A stretch of 54,870 nucleotides of DNA from Oscillospiraceae bacterium. GTDB lineage: Bacteria; Bacillota; Clostridia; Oscillospirales; Acutalibacteraceae. Within the stretch, counting starts at the first letter, position 1. Every line of letters starts with the position of its first letter. The notes below the pieces were generated by a model. The model had not been told where the DNA came from, did not search any database, and saw only the letters and a program-made list of their open reading frames with translations. Both the position numbers and the translations under genes were made by a program. Positions 31,683 through 40,134 of the stretch are shown here, one piece after another. The stretch spans positions 1 through 54,870 of the forward strand of contig CADAER010000007.1 in assembly GCA_902787025.1 (NCBI GenBank), in the 5' to 3' direction.

Positions 31683-32297
31683 ATGAATAAATCAATGTGC
31701 ATTGCGTATAAAGTCCACAACAATCTTTATATCAATCTTACAAACCGCTGCTCGTGCGCCTGCGTTTTCTGCCTCAGGCAGACGATGGATAAGGTGGGCG
31801 AATCAGACTCTCTCTGGCTTGAACACGAGCCCTCTTACGAGGAGGTTATCGACGCTCTCGGCAAGCAGAATATGGATGACTACAACGAAGTAGTTTTCTG
31901 CGGTTTCGGTGAACCGACGGAGCGTTTCGACCTGCTTATAAAGGTTGCAAAATACATTAAAGAGAATTATAATAAACCGATAAGGATAAACACCAACGGT
32001 CAGGGCAATCTCATAAACGGGCGCAATATCGAGCCTGAAATGAAAGGGCTTATCGACACACTCTCCATAAGCCTGAACACGCCCGACGCGGACCGCTACT
32101 ATGAACTCGTGCGCAGTAAATTCGGCAGAGACGCGTTTTTTGCAATGCTCGACTTTGCCCGCGATGCCGCGAAATATGTGCCGAACGTAGTTCTCACAAC
32201 CGTTGACACAACCCTCACAAAAGAGGAGGAGGCACAATGCGCCGGAATCTGTAAAGAACTCGGCGTTACCTACCGCATAAGACCCTGGGAAAGTTAA
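31683..32297 (+). CDS. TatD-associated-type radical SAM protein
   Basis: A short radical SAM protein, 204 residues. The cluster motif is in NRCSCACVFCLRQ (CxxxCxxC, about residues 22-29), followed by GFGEPTERFD and NTNGQGNLINGR, a pattern typical of the 'TatD-associated radical SAM' family. In other genomes the family often sits beside tatD; no tatD gene is present in this window. The substrate is unknown. It starts 12 bp after the kinase gene with GGAAG upstream. Confidence 0.75.
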   Translation: MNKSMCIAYKVHNNLYINLTNRCSCACVFCLRQTMDKVGESDSLWLEHEPSYEEVIDALGKQNMDDYNEVVFCGFGEPTERFDLLIKVAKYIKENYNKPIRINTNGQGNLINGRNIEPEMKGLIDTLSISLNTPDADRYYELVRSKFGRDAFFAMLDFARDAAKYVPNVVLTTVDTTLTKEEEAQCAGICKELGVTYRIRPWES

Positions 32298-32337
32298 ATA
32301 CAAATCAGAAAGATTATATTTATACGGAGGAATTGTT

Positions 32338-33486
32338 ATGGCAGGAGCAAGAGAATACATAATCGAATTCGGCAACACACCGTTTGAGGAATACCCGTTC
32401 TGTGACGCGGACGCCCTCGTCCTTTGCCAGATTTTCTATATGCCGCTCGAAAGAGTTGTTTCGAACTCCTTCGAGAAAGCGCCCGTCGCTCTTCCCGACG
32501 CGGCAAACGAGCTTTTCAATATGATGGGCGGCAAATACAGAAAGCTCGGCCTGATGATTCCCAAAGACGCGAGCAAAAACATTATGCTTATGGCTGCCCG
32601 CAAAAGATACGCTGATGTTAAAATTCAGGCTGTCGAGGAAGTCTTCAGCGTGAATCCCGCCATACAGTATGCGGCAGGCACATTTATTATGCCCGACGGA
32701 ACGGCCGTTGTGGTTTTCAGAGGCACGGATGACACAATCTCGGGCTGGAAGGAAGACCTTGACATTTTAATCAAAAAAGGCACTCCCTCTTACGGCTACG
32801 CGCAGGAATATGTTGAAAAACTCGCGAAGGCGCACAAGGGCAATATTATGCTTTGCGGTCACTCGAAAGGCGGCAATATAGCCCTTCGCACCGCAATTAC
32901 CGTAAACAAGAAAATAAGAAGCAGAATAAGCGGCGTCTATAATTTTGACGGTCCCGGCTATTACAGCAGCTCCGTTCTCAACACGGCGGCTTATGATGAG
33001 ATTCTGCCCGTCTATAAACATTTCGTTCCCAGCGGCTCAATGATAGGAATGATGCTCGCCCACGATTATGATTACCAGGCGGTAGCCAGCACCATGCATA
33101 TAGGCGCTTTCCAGCACGATCTCGGCACTTGGAAAATAAGCGAAGGCGAACTCGAAAAGGTTGCCGATACCGACAAGCTGTCAAAACTCACCGACCTGAT
33201 TTTCGCCGAAATCTGCTCGGGCATTGATTTCAATTTCTGCGAAGCACTCGACGATGTTTTCACTTCTGTCATCGACGGCATAGACAAAATCACACTGACC
33301 GAATTCGCGAGCCATCCGCTCAACTCAATAGCGGGCGGAATCAAAGCGTTTGTCAATGTTTCACCCGAAATCAAATCGCAGGCAAAACAGGCGGTTACGG
33401 GCGCGGGCGGAGCGCTCAAAAAGGCTTACGGTGAACTGAAAAACGGCGAAATCCCCTCAATCACAAGCCTTCTCTACGCGAAATAA
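32338..33486 (+). CDS. DUF2974/lipase-like alpha/beta hydrolase
   Basis: A 382-residue protein with an alpha/beta hydrolase core. The nucleophile elbow is CGHSKGGNIA (about residue 178-187), the family usually called DUF2974 or Mbeg1-like; VVVFRGTDDTISGWKEDL is the oxyanion-side strand. No signal peptide is visible. GGAGG lies about eight bases before the ATG. The last 100 residues are helical and predicted soluble. Substrate unknown; a lipid or ester is likely. Confidence 0.78.
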   Translation: MAGAREYIIEFGNTPFEEYPFCDADALVLCQIFYMPLERVVSNSFEKAPVALPDAANELFNMMGGKYRKLGLMIPKDASKNIMLMAARKRYADVKIQAVEEVFSVNPAIQYAAGTFIMPDGTAVVVFRGTDDTISGWKEDLDILIKKGTPSYGYAQEYVEKLAKAHKGNIMLCGHSKGGNIALRTAITVNKKIRSRISGVYNFDGPGYYSSSVLNTAAYDEILPVYKHFVPSGSMIGMMLAHDYDYQAVASTMHIGAFQHDLGTWKISEGELEKVADTDKLSKLTDLIFAEICSGIDFNFCEALDDVFTSVIDGIDKITLTEFASHPLNSIAGGIKAFVNVSPEIKSQAKQAVTGAGGALKKAYGELKNGEIPSITSLLYAK

Positions 33487-33513
33487 TAAAAACCCAACAA
33501 TAAGGAAAGTCCT

Positions 33514-34389
33514 ATGAGTAAGACCTTTCAGAAAAAAATCGAAGAAATCTACCCGCAGCTGTCAAAAAGCCACAGACGCATAGCGGACTACATAAAAAAC
33601 AACTATGAAAAAGCCGCGTTTATGACCGCGGCAAAACTCGGCGAGGCTGTCAATATCAGCGAATCCACAGTCGTGCGTTTCGCTTCCGCTCTCGGCTACA
33701 AAGGTTATCCGGGCCTGCAGAAGGCACTCCAGGAAACGGTCCGCAGTCAGCTTAACAGCGTCCAGCGTATGGCTGTTACCGCAGGCAGAGTCGGCGAAGG
33801 CGATATGGTCGACACGGCCCTGTCCGCCGATATCGAAATGATAAAAGCCACCCGCGAATCCGTCTCCCGTGAGGCGTTTGCGGGCAGTGTTGACGCAATA
33901 AATAAAGCGGAGAGAATATTCATTTTAGGCGCGAGGAGCGCCGCCTCTCTCGCAAACTTCACCGCGTTTTATATGAATCTCGTCTATGACAATGTCACCC
34001 TTGTCGACACATCAGGCACGGGCGAAATGTTTGACAAGCTTTACAGAATAACAGACAGAGATGTCTGCATAGCGATAAGCTTTCCCCGCTATTCAAACCA
34101 GACTCTCGACGCCCTGCGCTTCGCGGCGGAAAGAGACGCTTCCATTATCTCAATAACCGACAGCGAAACATCCCCCATAGCGCAGTATGCGACCTATCTT
34201 TTAACAGCGAAAAGCAGTATGGTCTCTTTTGTCGATTCCCTTGTTGCTCCGCTGAGCCTCATCAACGCTCTCATAGCCGAGGCGGCAAGCGAAAAAAGCG
34301 ACCGCGTTTACAAAAATCTTATGACTCTTGAAAACATCTGGCAGGAATACGGCGTTTACAGAACAGACGGCGGGGAGGAATCCCCGTGA
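33514..34389 (+). CDS. MurR/RpiR family transcriptional regulator
   Basis: A 291-residue regulator with an N-terminal HTH_6 domain (about 1-77, including ISESTVVRFASALGYKGYPG) and a C-terminal SIS sugar-phosphate-binding domain (about 110-270, with ILGARSAASLANF and CIAISFPRYSNQT). Such proteins sense phosphosugars such as GlcNAc-6P or MurNAc-6P. Its targets are not visible; the GH5 gene in the same run is one candidate. It overlaps the next gene by 4 bp (GTGA). Confidence 0.88.
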   Translation: MSKTFQKKIEEIYPQLSKSHRRIADYIKNNYEKAAFMTAAKLGEAVNISESTVVRFASALGYKGYPGLQKALQETVRSQLNSVQRMAVTAGRVGEGDMVDTALSADIEMIKATRESVSREAFAGSVDAINKAERIFILGARSAASLANFTAFYMNLVYDNVTLVDTSGTGEMFDKLYRITDRDVCIAISFPRYSNQTLDALRFAAERDASIISITDSETSPIAQYATYLLTAKSSMVSFVDSLVAPLSLINALIAEAASEKSDRVYKNLMTLENIWQEYGVYRTDGGEESP

Positions 34390-35654
34390 AAACGCAGCTG
34401 CTTGTCATAGGAGCGGGCGCGGCAGGGCTTATGGCCGCCGGCACCGCGGCGCAGTGCGGAGTTGACACTGTCCTTCTTGAACGCAACGAACGGCCTGCCC
34501 GCAAGGTCATGATTACCGGCAAAGGCAGATGCAATGTCACAAACGCCTGCTCATCCCTTCAGAATTTGATAGCAAATGTCCCCGTAAACGGCAGATTCTT
34601 ATACAGCGCTTTCTCACGCTTTATGCCGTCGGACACCGTTGATTTCTTCGAGAGCAGGGGAGTCCCTCTCAAAAAAGAGAGAGGCAACAGAGTTTTTCCC
34701 GTTTCCGATAAAGCCGTCGATATTGTTGACTGTCTTGTCTCCTTCGCCGAAAAAAGCGGCGTGAAGATAATAAACGGCAGAGCGGCGGAATTAATCATCG
34801 AAGACGGCAGTGTCAGAGGGATCAGAACCGAAGACGGTGCTGAAATCCGTGCTGAAAAAGTCATTGTCGCGACAGGCGGAGTTTCATATCCGCAGACAGG
34901 CTCGACAGGTGACGGATACACTCTCGCTCAGCAGGCGGGTCACACGGTTGTTCCCGTAAAGCCCTCCCTTGTGCCGCTCGAAGCGCACGAAGGCTTCTGC
35001 ACCGATCTTATGGGGCTTTCTTTACGCAATATTGCAATAAAGGTTTACGATACAAAAAGAAGCAACAAAGTAATATACGAAGATTTCGGCGAAATGCTTT
35101 TCACTCATTTCGGAGTGTCCGGCCCCGTGATTTTATCCGCGAGTTCACATCTGCGGGAAATGGAACGCGGCAGATATAAAATCGGCATAGATTTAAAACC
35201 CGCTTTAAGCGAAGAACAGCTTGACGCGAGAATCCTGCGTGATTTTTCGGAGAATATAAACCGCAATTATATCAACGCGCTCAATTCCCTTCTTCCGAAA
35301 AAACTCGTTCCCGTAATAGTTAAACTCAGCAAAATTCCCATGGCGACAAAGGTTAATCAGATAACGAAAGAACAGCGCAGAGACCTTGCCGTTCTTCTCA
35401 AAAACTTCACCGTCACAATAACCGGTTACCGCCCCATAGAAGAGGCGATAATCACATCGGGCGGTGTCGATACAAAACAGATAAATCCCAAAACAATGGA
35501 ATCAAAACTCGTCGAAGGTCTTTATTTCGCGGGCGAAGTTATTGATGTTGACGCCTACACGGGCGGTTTCAATCTGCAAACAGCATTTTCAACGGGCAGG
35601 CTTGCGGCGCAGAGCGCCGCGGCTGCTCTCGGAAAAGGAGAGGCTTATGAATAA
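34386..35654 (+). CDS. BaiN/HI0933-family FAD-dependent oxidoreductase
   Basis: A 422-residue flavoprotein of the HI0933/YhiN/BaiN family. The N-terminal dinucleotide fold reads LLVIGAGAAGLMAAGTAAQ; GKGRCNVTNAC and the C-terminal FAGEVIDVDAYTGGFNLQTA are family signatures. The start is GTG 34386, overlapping the regulator stop (GTGA), with GGGGAGG upstream. The physiological substrate is unknown; one member reduces bile-acid intermediates, but the family is nearly universal in Clostridia next to cmk, so the context says little about substrate. Confidence 0.88.
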   Translation: MKTQLLVIGAGAAGLMAAGTAAQCGVDTVLLERNERPARKVMITGKGRCNVTNACSSLQNLIANVPVNGRFLYSAFSRFMPSDTVDFFESRGVPLKKERGNRVFPVSDKAVDIVDCLVSFAEKSGVKIINGRAAELIIEDGSVRGIRTEDGAEIRAEKVIVATGGVSYPQTGSTGDGYTLAQQAGHTVVPVKPSLVPLEAHEGFCTDLMGLSLRNIAIKVYDTKRSNKVIYEDFGEMLFTHFGVSGPVILSASSHLREMERGRYKIGIDLKPALSEEQLDARILRDFSENINRNYINALNSLLPKKLVPVIVKLSKIPMATKVNQITKEQRRDLAVLLKNFTVTITGYRPIEEAIITSGGVDTKQINPKTMESKLVEGLYFAGEVIDVDAYTGGFNLQTAFSTGRLAAQSAAAALGKGEAYE

Positions 35655-36333
35655 AAATGTAATCAATGTCGCCGTGGACGGTCCCGCAGGAGCGGGCAAA
35701 AGCTCCGTTTCAAGGCTCGCCGCGAAGGCGCTCGGCTTTGTCTATGTTGACACAGGCGCGCTTTACAGAGCGGTCGGCGTAAACGCTCTGCGCAAAAATG
35801 TCGACACAAGAGACAAACAGGCTGTCGCCGCCACTCTCGGTGATGTCAAGGTTGACCTTGTTTTTGAAGACGGCGAACAGAAAGTTCTGTTAAACGGCGA
35901 GGATGTCTCAAAAGAGATAAGAACTCCTCCCGCGTCAATGGCGGCTTCCGATGTTTCCGCCGTTCCCGAGGTCAGAGCGTTTCTTTTCGACCTTCAGCGC
36001 GACATAGCCAAACGCACAAGCTGCATTATGGACGGCAGAGATATAGGCACCGTAGTCCTTCCCGACGCGCAGGTCAAAATCTTTCTGACCGCTTCGCCCG
36101 AAGAGAGAGCGAAAAGAAGATGCCTCGAACTCGAACAGAAGGGAACACCGCAGAAATACGAGGATGTTCTCGCGGAAATAAACGAGAGGGATTATAACGA
36201 TTCCCACCGCGAAATAGCACCTTTGAAACCCGCGGAAGACAGCGTCCTTGTCGATACAACTACCCTTACCATAGAAGAAGCAGTCGCTTCAATCATAAAC
36301 ACAGTTAAGGAGAAGACCGCAGATGAAGTTTAA
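35647..36333 (+). CDS. cmk: Cytidylate kinase
   Basis: Phosphorylates CMP and dCMP. It is 228 residues from ATG 35647, preceded by AAGGAGAGG. P-loop DGPAGAGKSSVSR at residues 11-23, DTGALYRAVG, and the conserved DGRDIGTVVLPDA near residue 135. It overlaps the flavoprotein by 8 bp and plsC by 11 bp. cmk-plsC-ispH/rpsA is the usual clostridial order. Confidence 0.96.
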   Translation: MNKNVINVAVDGPAGAGKSSVSRLAAKALGFVYVDTGALYRAVGVNALRKNVDTRDKQAVAATLGDVKVDLVFEDGEQKVLLNGEDVSKEIRTPPASMAASDVSAVPEVRAFLFDLQRDIAKRTSCIMDGRDIGTVVLPDAQVKIFLTASPEERAKRRCLELEQKGTPQKYEDVLAEINERDYNDSHREIAPLKPAEDSVLVDTTTLTIEEAVASIINTVKEKTADEV

Positions 36334-36964
36334 CTTTGAAAAATATGAAGACCACAAGACCTTCAAAAGGCTCTATCCTCTTGTAAAGGTTCTCAAAAAG
36401 TATGTTTATCAGGTAGAAATCGTCGGGCAGGAAAACATCCCCGAGGAAGACGGATACATAGTTATCTGCAACCATATTCACGCGGTCGATCCCGGCATAA
36501 TCGAATATGTTTTTAACGGCAAACCCATTCACTTTATGGGTAAAAGCGAGTTCTGGGATAACGCGTTTATCGGTCCCATTCTCACCGCTCTCAACGGCTT
36601 CCCCGTAGTAAGAGGCACAGCCGACCTGAAATCGCTTAAATACGCCGCCGAACTTCTCAGACGCGGTCATAATGTAGGAGTGTTCCCCGAAGGCACCCGT
36701 CAGAAAAAGCCCGAACTCGGCAGACCCAAAAGCGGAGCGGCTCTTATCGCGAGAGCCTCGCACGCGAATGTTCTTCCGATGAGCATTTATTATGAAGGCG
36801 AGCTTTCGAGAAAAACCGTTGCCACCATCCGCGTAGGCGAACTCATCCCTTATGAAACACTCGGTCTCACCGATGACGGCGACAATCACCAGCTGAAAGC
36901 GGCTTCCGCCGTTATGTGGGAGCATGTCAGGGCGCTCTGGGAGGAAGGTCCGTGCACGAAATAA
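36323..36964 (+). CDS. plsC: 1-acyl-sn-glycerol-3-phosphate acyltransferase
   Basis: A 213-residue acyltransferase making phosphatidic acid at the inner face of the membrane. Motifs: CNHIHAVDPGIIEY (the NHx4D catalytic pair) near residue 50, GFPVVRGT, and the glycerol-phosphate-binding VFPEGTR near residue 120. TAAGGAG is about 12 bases before the ATG. It overlaps cmk by 11 bp and the IspH-S1 gene by 13 bp, so the operon is tightly coupled. Confidence 0.93.
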   Translation: MKFNFEKYEDHKTFKRLYPLVKVLKKYVYQVEIVGQENIPEEDGYIVICNHIHAVDPGIIEYVFNGKPIHFMGKSEFWDNAFIGPILTALNGFPVVRGTADLKSLKYAAELLRRGHNVGVFPEGTRQKKPELGRPKSGAALIARASHANVLPMSIYYEGELSRKTVATIRVGELIPYETLGLTDDGDNHQLKAASAVMWEHVRALWEEGPCTK

Positions 36965-39141
36965 AGGTCGCGAAAACCGCGGGCTTCTGCTTCGGTGTTG
37001 ACAGGGCGGTTAAAATGACTTATTCCGTCGTCGAAAACGGCGGAAAAGTCTGCACCCTCGGTCCCGTAATCCACAACCCGCAGGTTATTGAAGACTTGCA
37101 GAGCAGGGGAGTCAGAATCATTTCCTCGCCCTCGCAGGCGGATGAAGGCTCAACCGTCGTTATCCGCGCGCACGGGGTGAGCCGCGATGTCGAAAACGAA
37201 CTCGCGTCAATGCCCGTTACCATATGCGACGCCACCTGCCCGTTCGTGGAAAAAATCCACAAAATAGTCAGCGAAAACTCAGGCGATGGTGTTCCCGTCA
37301 TTATCGCGGGCAATCCCGAGCATCCCGAAGTCATCGGAATAAAGGGTCACTGCAACGGCGATGTTTATATTATTTCATCTGCCGGAGAGCTCGAAACCCT
37401 GCTCGCTGAAAACGAAAAACTGAGGAATAAACCCGTAATTGCCGTCGCCCAGACCACTTTTAACGAAAAAGATTGGATTTTAATAAAAAAAATATTAAAT
37501 AAACACTATACAAACGCGAAAATATTTGATACAATATGCTTTGCTACGCATAAGCGTCAGCAGGAAGCGGCTCAACTTTCAAAACAGTCCGACATTATGA
37601 TTATCATCGGCGGCCGCGAAAGCTCGAATACCGCGAAACTAAAAGCAGTATGCAGTGAGAACTGCGAAACCCATTTGGTGGAAAGAGTCGAAGAACTCAG
37701 ATTCATAGATTTTTCCCGCAAGCCCCGGATAGGGGTTACGGCAGGTGCGTCAACACCCGCCGCCATCATTAAGGAGGTACTTTTAACTATGTCCGAAGAA
37801 TTAAAAGTCAACAACGAAAACATGGTAGAGGAGGTGCCTTCTGAAGATTTCGAATCCCTTTTGGAGGCAAACCTCGAACAGATGAGCAGCGACCAGCATG
37901 TTATCGGCACGGTCATGAGCATCAACAACGCCGAAATCCAGGTTGATATCGGCAGAAAACAGGCGGGCTTTGTTCCCATCGAGGAATACAGCTCCGATCC
38001 CAACGCAGATCCCAAAAAAGATCTCAAGGTCGGTGATGAGATTGACCTCATCATTATGAAGACCAATGACGCGGAAGGCACTGTTATGTGCTCGAAGAAA
38101 CGTTATGACGCGCAGAAATCGTGGCTCAATGTCGCTTCAGCGGTTGATTCGGGAGAGATTTTCGAAGGAACCGTTACCGAAGTCGTTCACGGCGGTGTTC
38201 TCGTAACCACCGACGGCGCCCGCGTTTTCATCCCCGCGTCACACGCAACCTCACGCCGCACACAGCCTCTTGAAGAGCTTGTCGGTCAGAAGGTTAAGTT
38301 TGTCATCATCGAAGTCAACAACGCCCGCAAGAGAGCGGTCGGCTCCATCCGCCAGGTAAGAGACGCGGCACGCGACTCTTTCTGGGAGCAGGTTGCCGAA
38401 GGTCAGGTTTACCAGGGAACAGTCAAGTCCCTCACTCCTTTCGGCGCGTTCGTTGAAATAGCGGAAGGCGTTGAAGGCCTTGTTCACATCAGCGAGCTTT
38501 CCTGGAAACGCATCAAGAGTCCCGCAGAGGTTCTTGAAGTAGGCCAGACAATCGAAGTTTTTGTCAAAGCGCTTGACAACGACAAAAAGAAGATTTCTCT
38601 CGGCTACAAGAAAGATGAAGACAACCCCTGGAAGATTCTCGAAAAAGATTATCCCGTCGGCACAATTATTGACTCCAAGATTGTCAGCCTTACAACATTC
38701 GGCGCATTCGCTACCGTTATTCCCTACATTGACGGTCTCATCCACATTTCGCAGATTGCGGACCGCCGCATTGACAAACCCTCCGACGTTCTTTCGGTAG
38801 GCGACGAAGTCAAGGTTAAAATCACGGATATAGATTTCGAAAAGAAACGCGTCAGCCTTTCAATCCGCGCTCTTATAGAGCCCGAAAAGAAAGAGGACGA
38901 AGAAATTCCCGCAGCGGAATATGTTGAAGAGCCCGTTGTTATAGCGGATGAAATCGTTGCTCCCGTTGAGGAAGCACCCGCTGAGGAAGAGGCTCCCGCG
39001 GTTGAGGAAGCTCCTGCTGTTGAAGAGGCTCCCGCGGCGGAGGAAGCACCCGTTGAGGAACCTGCACCTGCCGAAGAGGCACCCGCAGCAGAAGAAGCTC
39101 CTGCAGAAGAAGCGGCACCTGCGGAGGAACCTGCAGAATAA
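36952..39141 (+). CDS. ispH-rpsA: IspH (HMBPP reductase)-ribosomal protein S1 fusion
   Basis: Starts at GTG 36952 (GGAGG about eight bases upstream), 729 residues. Residues 1-278 are IspH, the [4Fe-4S] enzyme of the last MEP-pathway step; its three iron-ligand cysteines lie in TAGFCFGVDRA, DATCPFVEK and LKAVCSENC, with AHGVS, HPEVIGI and TICFATHKRQ also present. Residues from about 280 carry four S1 RNA-binding domains (GTVMSINNAEIQVDIG; GTVTEVVHGGVLVTT; GTVKSLTPFGAFVEI; SKIVSLTTFGAFATV), the ribosomal S1-like protein. The last ~60 residues are repeats of EEAPA and similar units. This fusion is known in Clostridia. An internal ribosome binding site and ATG at the junction suggest that S1 is also made alone. 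Confidence 0.93.
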   Translation: MHEIKVAKTAGFCFGVDRAVKMTYSVVENGGKVCTLGPVIHNPQVIEDLQSRGVRIISSPSQADEGSTVVIRAHGVSRDVENELASMPVTICDATCPFVEKIHKIVSENSGDGVPVIIAGNPEHPEVIGIKGHCNGDVYIISSAGELETLLAENEKLRNKPVIAVAQTTFNEKDWILIKKILNKHYTNAKIFDTICFATHKRQQEAAQLSKQSDIMIIIGGRESSNTAKLKAVCSENCETHLVERVEELRFIDFSRKPRIGVTAGASTPAAIIKEVLLTMSEELKVNNENMVEEVPSEDFESLLEANLEQMSSDQHVIGTVMSINNAEIQVDIGRKQAGFVPIEEYSSDPNADPKKDLKVGDEIDLIIMKTNDAEGTVMCSKKRYDAQKSWLNVASAVDSGEIFEGTVTEVVHGGVLVTTDGARVFIPASHATSRRTQPLEELVGQKVKFVIIEVNNARKRAVGSIRQVRDAARDSFWEQVAEGQVYQGTVKSLTPFGAFVEIAEGVEGLVHISELSWKRIKSPAEVLEVGQTIEVFVKALDNDKKKISLGYKKDEDNPWKILEKDYPVGTIIDSKIVSLTTFGAFATVIPYIDGLIHISQIADRRIDKPSDVLSVGDEVKVKITDIDFEKKRVSLSIRALIEPEKKEDEEIPAAEYVEEPVVIADEIVAPVEEAPAEEEAPAVEEAPAVEEAPAAEEAPVEEPAPAEEAPAAEEAPAEEAAPAEEPAE
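37771..37791 (+). promoter_or_regulatory. Internal ribosome binding site and in-frame ATG at the IspH/S1 junction
   Basis: AAGGAGGT (37771-37778) is followed after ten bases by ATG 37789, exactly in frame and exactly where the S1 part begins (MSEELKVNNEN). It reads as the original rpsA start preserved within the fusion, and it should allow S1 to be made independently of IspH. Confidence 0.75.
38940..39138 (+). repeat. EEAPA-type low-complexity repeat in the S1 tail
   Basis: About ten imperfect 15-18-base units encode Ala, Pro and Glu (EEAPAVEEAPA and variants). The tail is acidic, disordered-looking and prone to length change by slippage. Confidence 0.8.
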
Positions 39142-39152
39142 TGAATTTTCAG

Positions 39153-39182
39153 TTTGCCGTCCCTTTGGGGCGGCAAATTTTT
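39153..39182 (+). terminator. Intrinsic terminator after ispH-rpsA
   Basis: TTTGCCGTCCC (39153-39163) pairs with GGGGCGGCAAA (39167-39177), one G-U pair, TTT loop, then five T residues. It ends the long run that began at GH5. Confidence 0.92.
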
Positions 39183-39195
39183 ATCCGGAGATAAT

Positions 39196-40134
39196 ATGAA
39201 GTCAGCAAAACAAAAACAGTTTATCGGCGCGCTCTACTGCATATCCGCGGCGGCAATCTGGGGTCTCTCGTTTGTCGCGCAGAGCATAGGCAGGGGAGTC
39301 GGAACATTTACCTTCAACGCGTTGAGAATGTTCCTCGGCTCGGCTGTGCTCTGGCCGGTAATCGCTTTCCGCAGAAAAAAGAATATCTCGCCTGTTTTTG
39401 ATGACAAAGCCAAAGCGAAAAAAGATCTGTTAATCGGCGGCAGCCTTGCGGGATTTGCCCTTTTTGTCGGCAACAATCTCCAGCAGGAAGCTTTCAACTA
39501 CATCGAGGATGTCGGCAAGGTCGGTTTCATAACCGCACTTTATATGCTCCTCGTGCCGATTTTCAATATGATCATTTTCAAAAAGAAAGCGGGCGTAAAT
39601 GTCTGGCTCGGAGTGGTAATAGGTCTTACCGGTCTTTATCTCCTTTGCTCAGGCGACAACGGTTTCTCGCTTGAAAAAGGCGATATCATAACAATAATCG
39701 GCGCCTTCGCTTTCGCGTCGCAGATTCTTATTATCGACCGTTTTTCGCCGCGCACCGATCCCGTCGAAATATCATCCCTGCAATTTTTCGTATGCAGTAT
39801 TCTTTCGGGAATATGTATGTTTATTTTCGAGGAACCCACTGTTCCGCTGATTATGCAGAAACAGAATTTCATCCCGATAATCTATGCCGGCATTATGAGC
39901 TGCGGTGTAGCGTTCACCTTCCAGACCTTCGGTCAGAAATACACAGAACCCGCGGTAACATCGCTGCTCCTCTGCCTTGAATCCGCTTTCTCGGTAATAT
40001 TCGGCTGGCTGATACTTCACCAGACTCTCGGCAGGAAAGCCCTTCTCGGCTGCCTGATAATGCTTGTGGCTGTAATGCTCACACAGATTCAGTTTCCGAA
40101 AGGCAAAAATAAACAGACGGAAGTGAAAATATGA
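39196..40134 (+). CDS. DMT-superfamily (EamA) transporter
   Basis: A 312-residue membrane protein with about ten hydrophobic helices in two EamA halves (AAAIWGLSFVAQSIGRGVG in the first, FTFQTFGQKYTEPAVTSLLL in the second). The family exports or takes up metabolites; substrate unknown. ATG 39196 has GGAG six bases upstream; the longer reading begins inside the terminator. It overlaps the subtilase by 4 bp (ATGA). Confidence 0.85.
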   Translation: MKSAKQKQFIGALYCISAAAIWGLSFVAQSIGRGVGTFTFNALRMFLGSAVLWPVIAFRRKKNISPVFDDKAKAKKDLLIGGSLAGFALFVGNNLQQEAFNYIEDVGKVGFITALYMLLVPIFNMIIFKKKAGVNVWLGVVIGLTGLYLLCSGDNGFSLEKGDIITIIGAFAFASQILIIDRFSPRTDPVEISSLQFFVCSILSGICMFIFEEPTVPLIMQKQNFIPIIYAGIMSCGVAFTFQTFGQKYTEPAVTSLLLCLESAFSVIFGWLILHQTLGRKALLGCLIMLVAVMLTQIQFPKGKNKQTEVKI

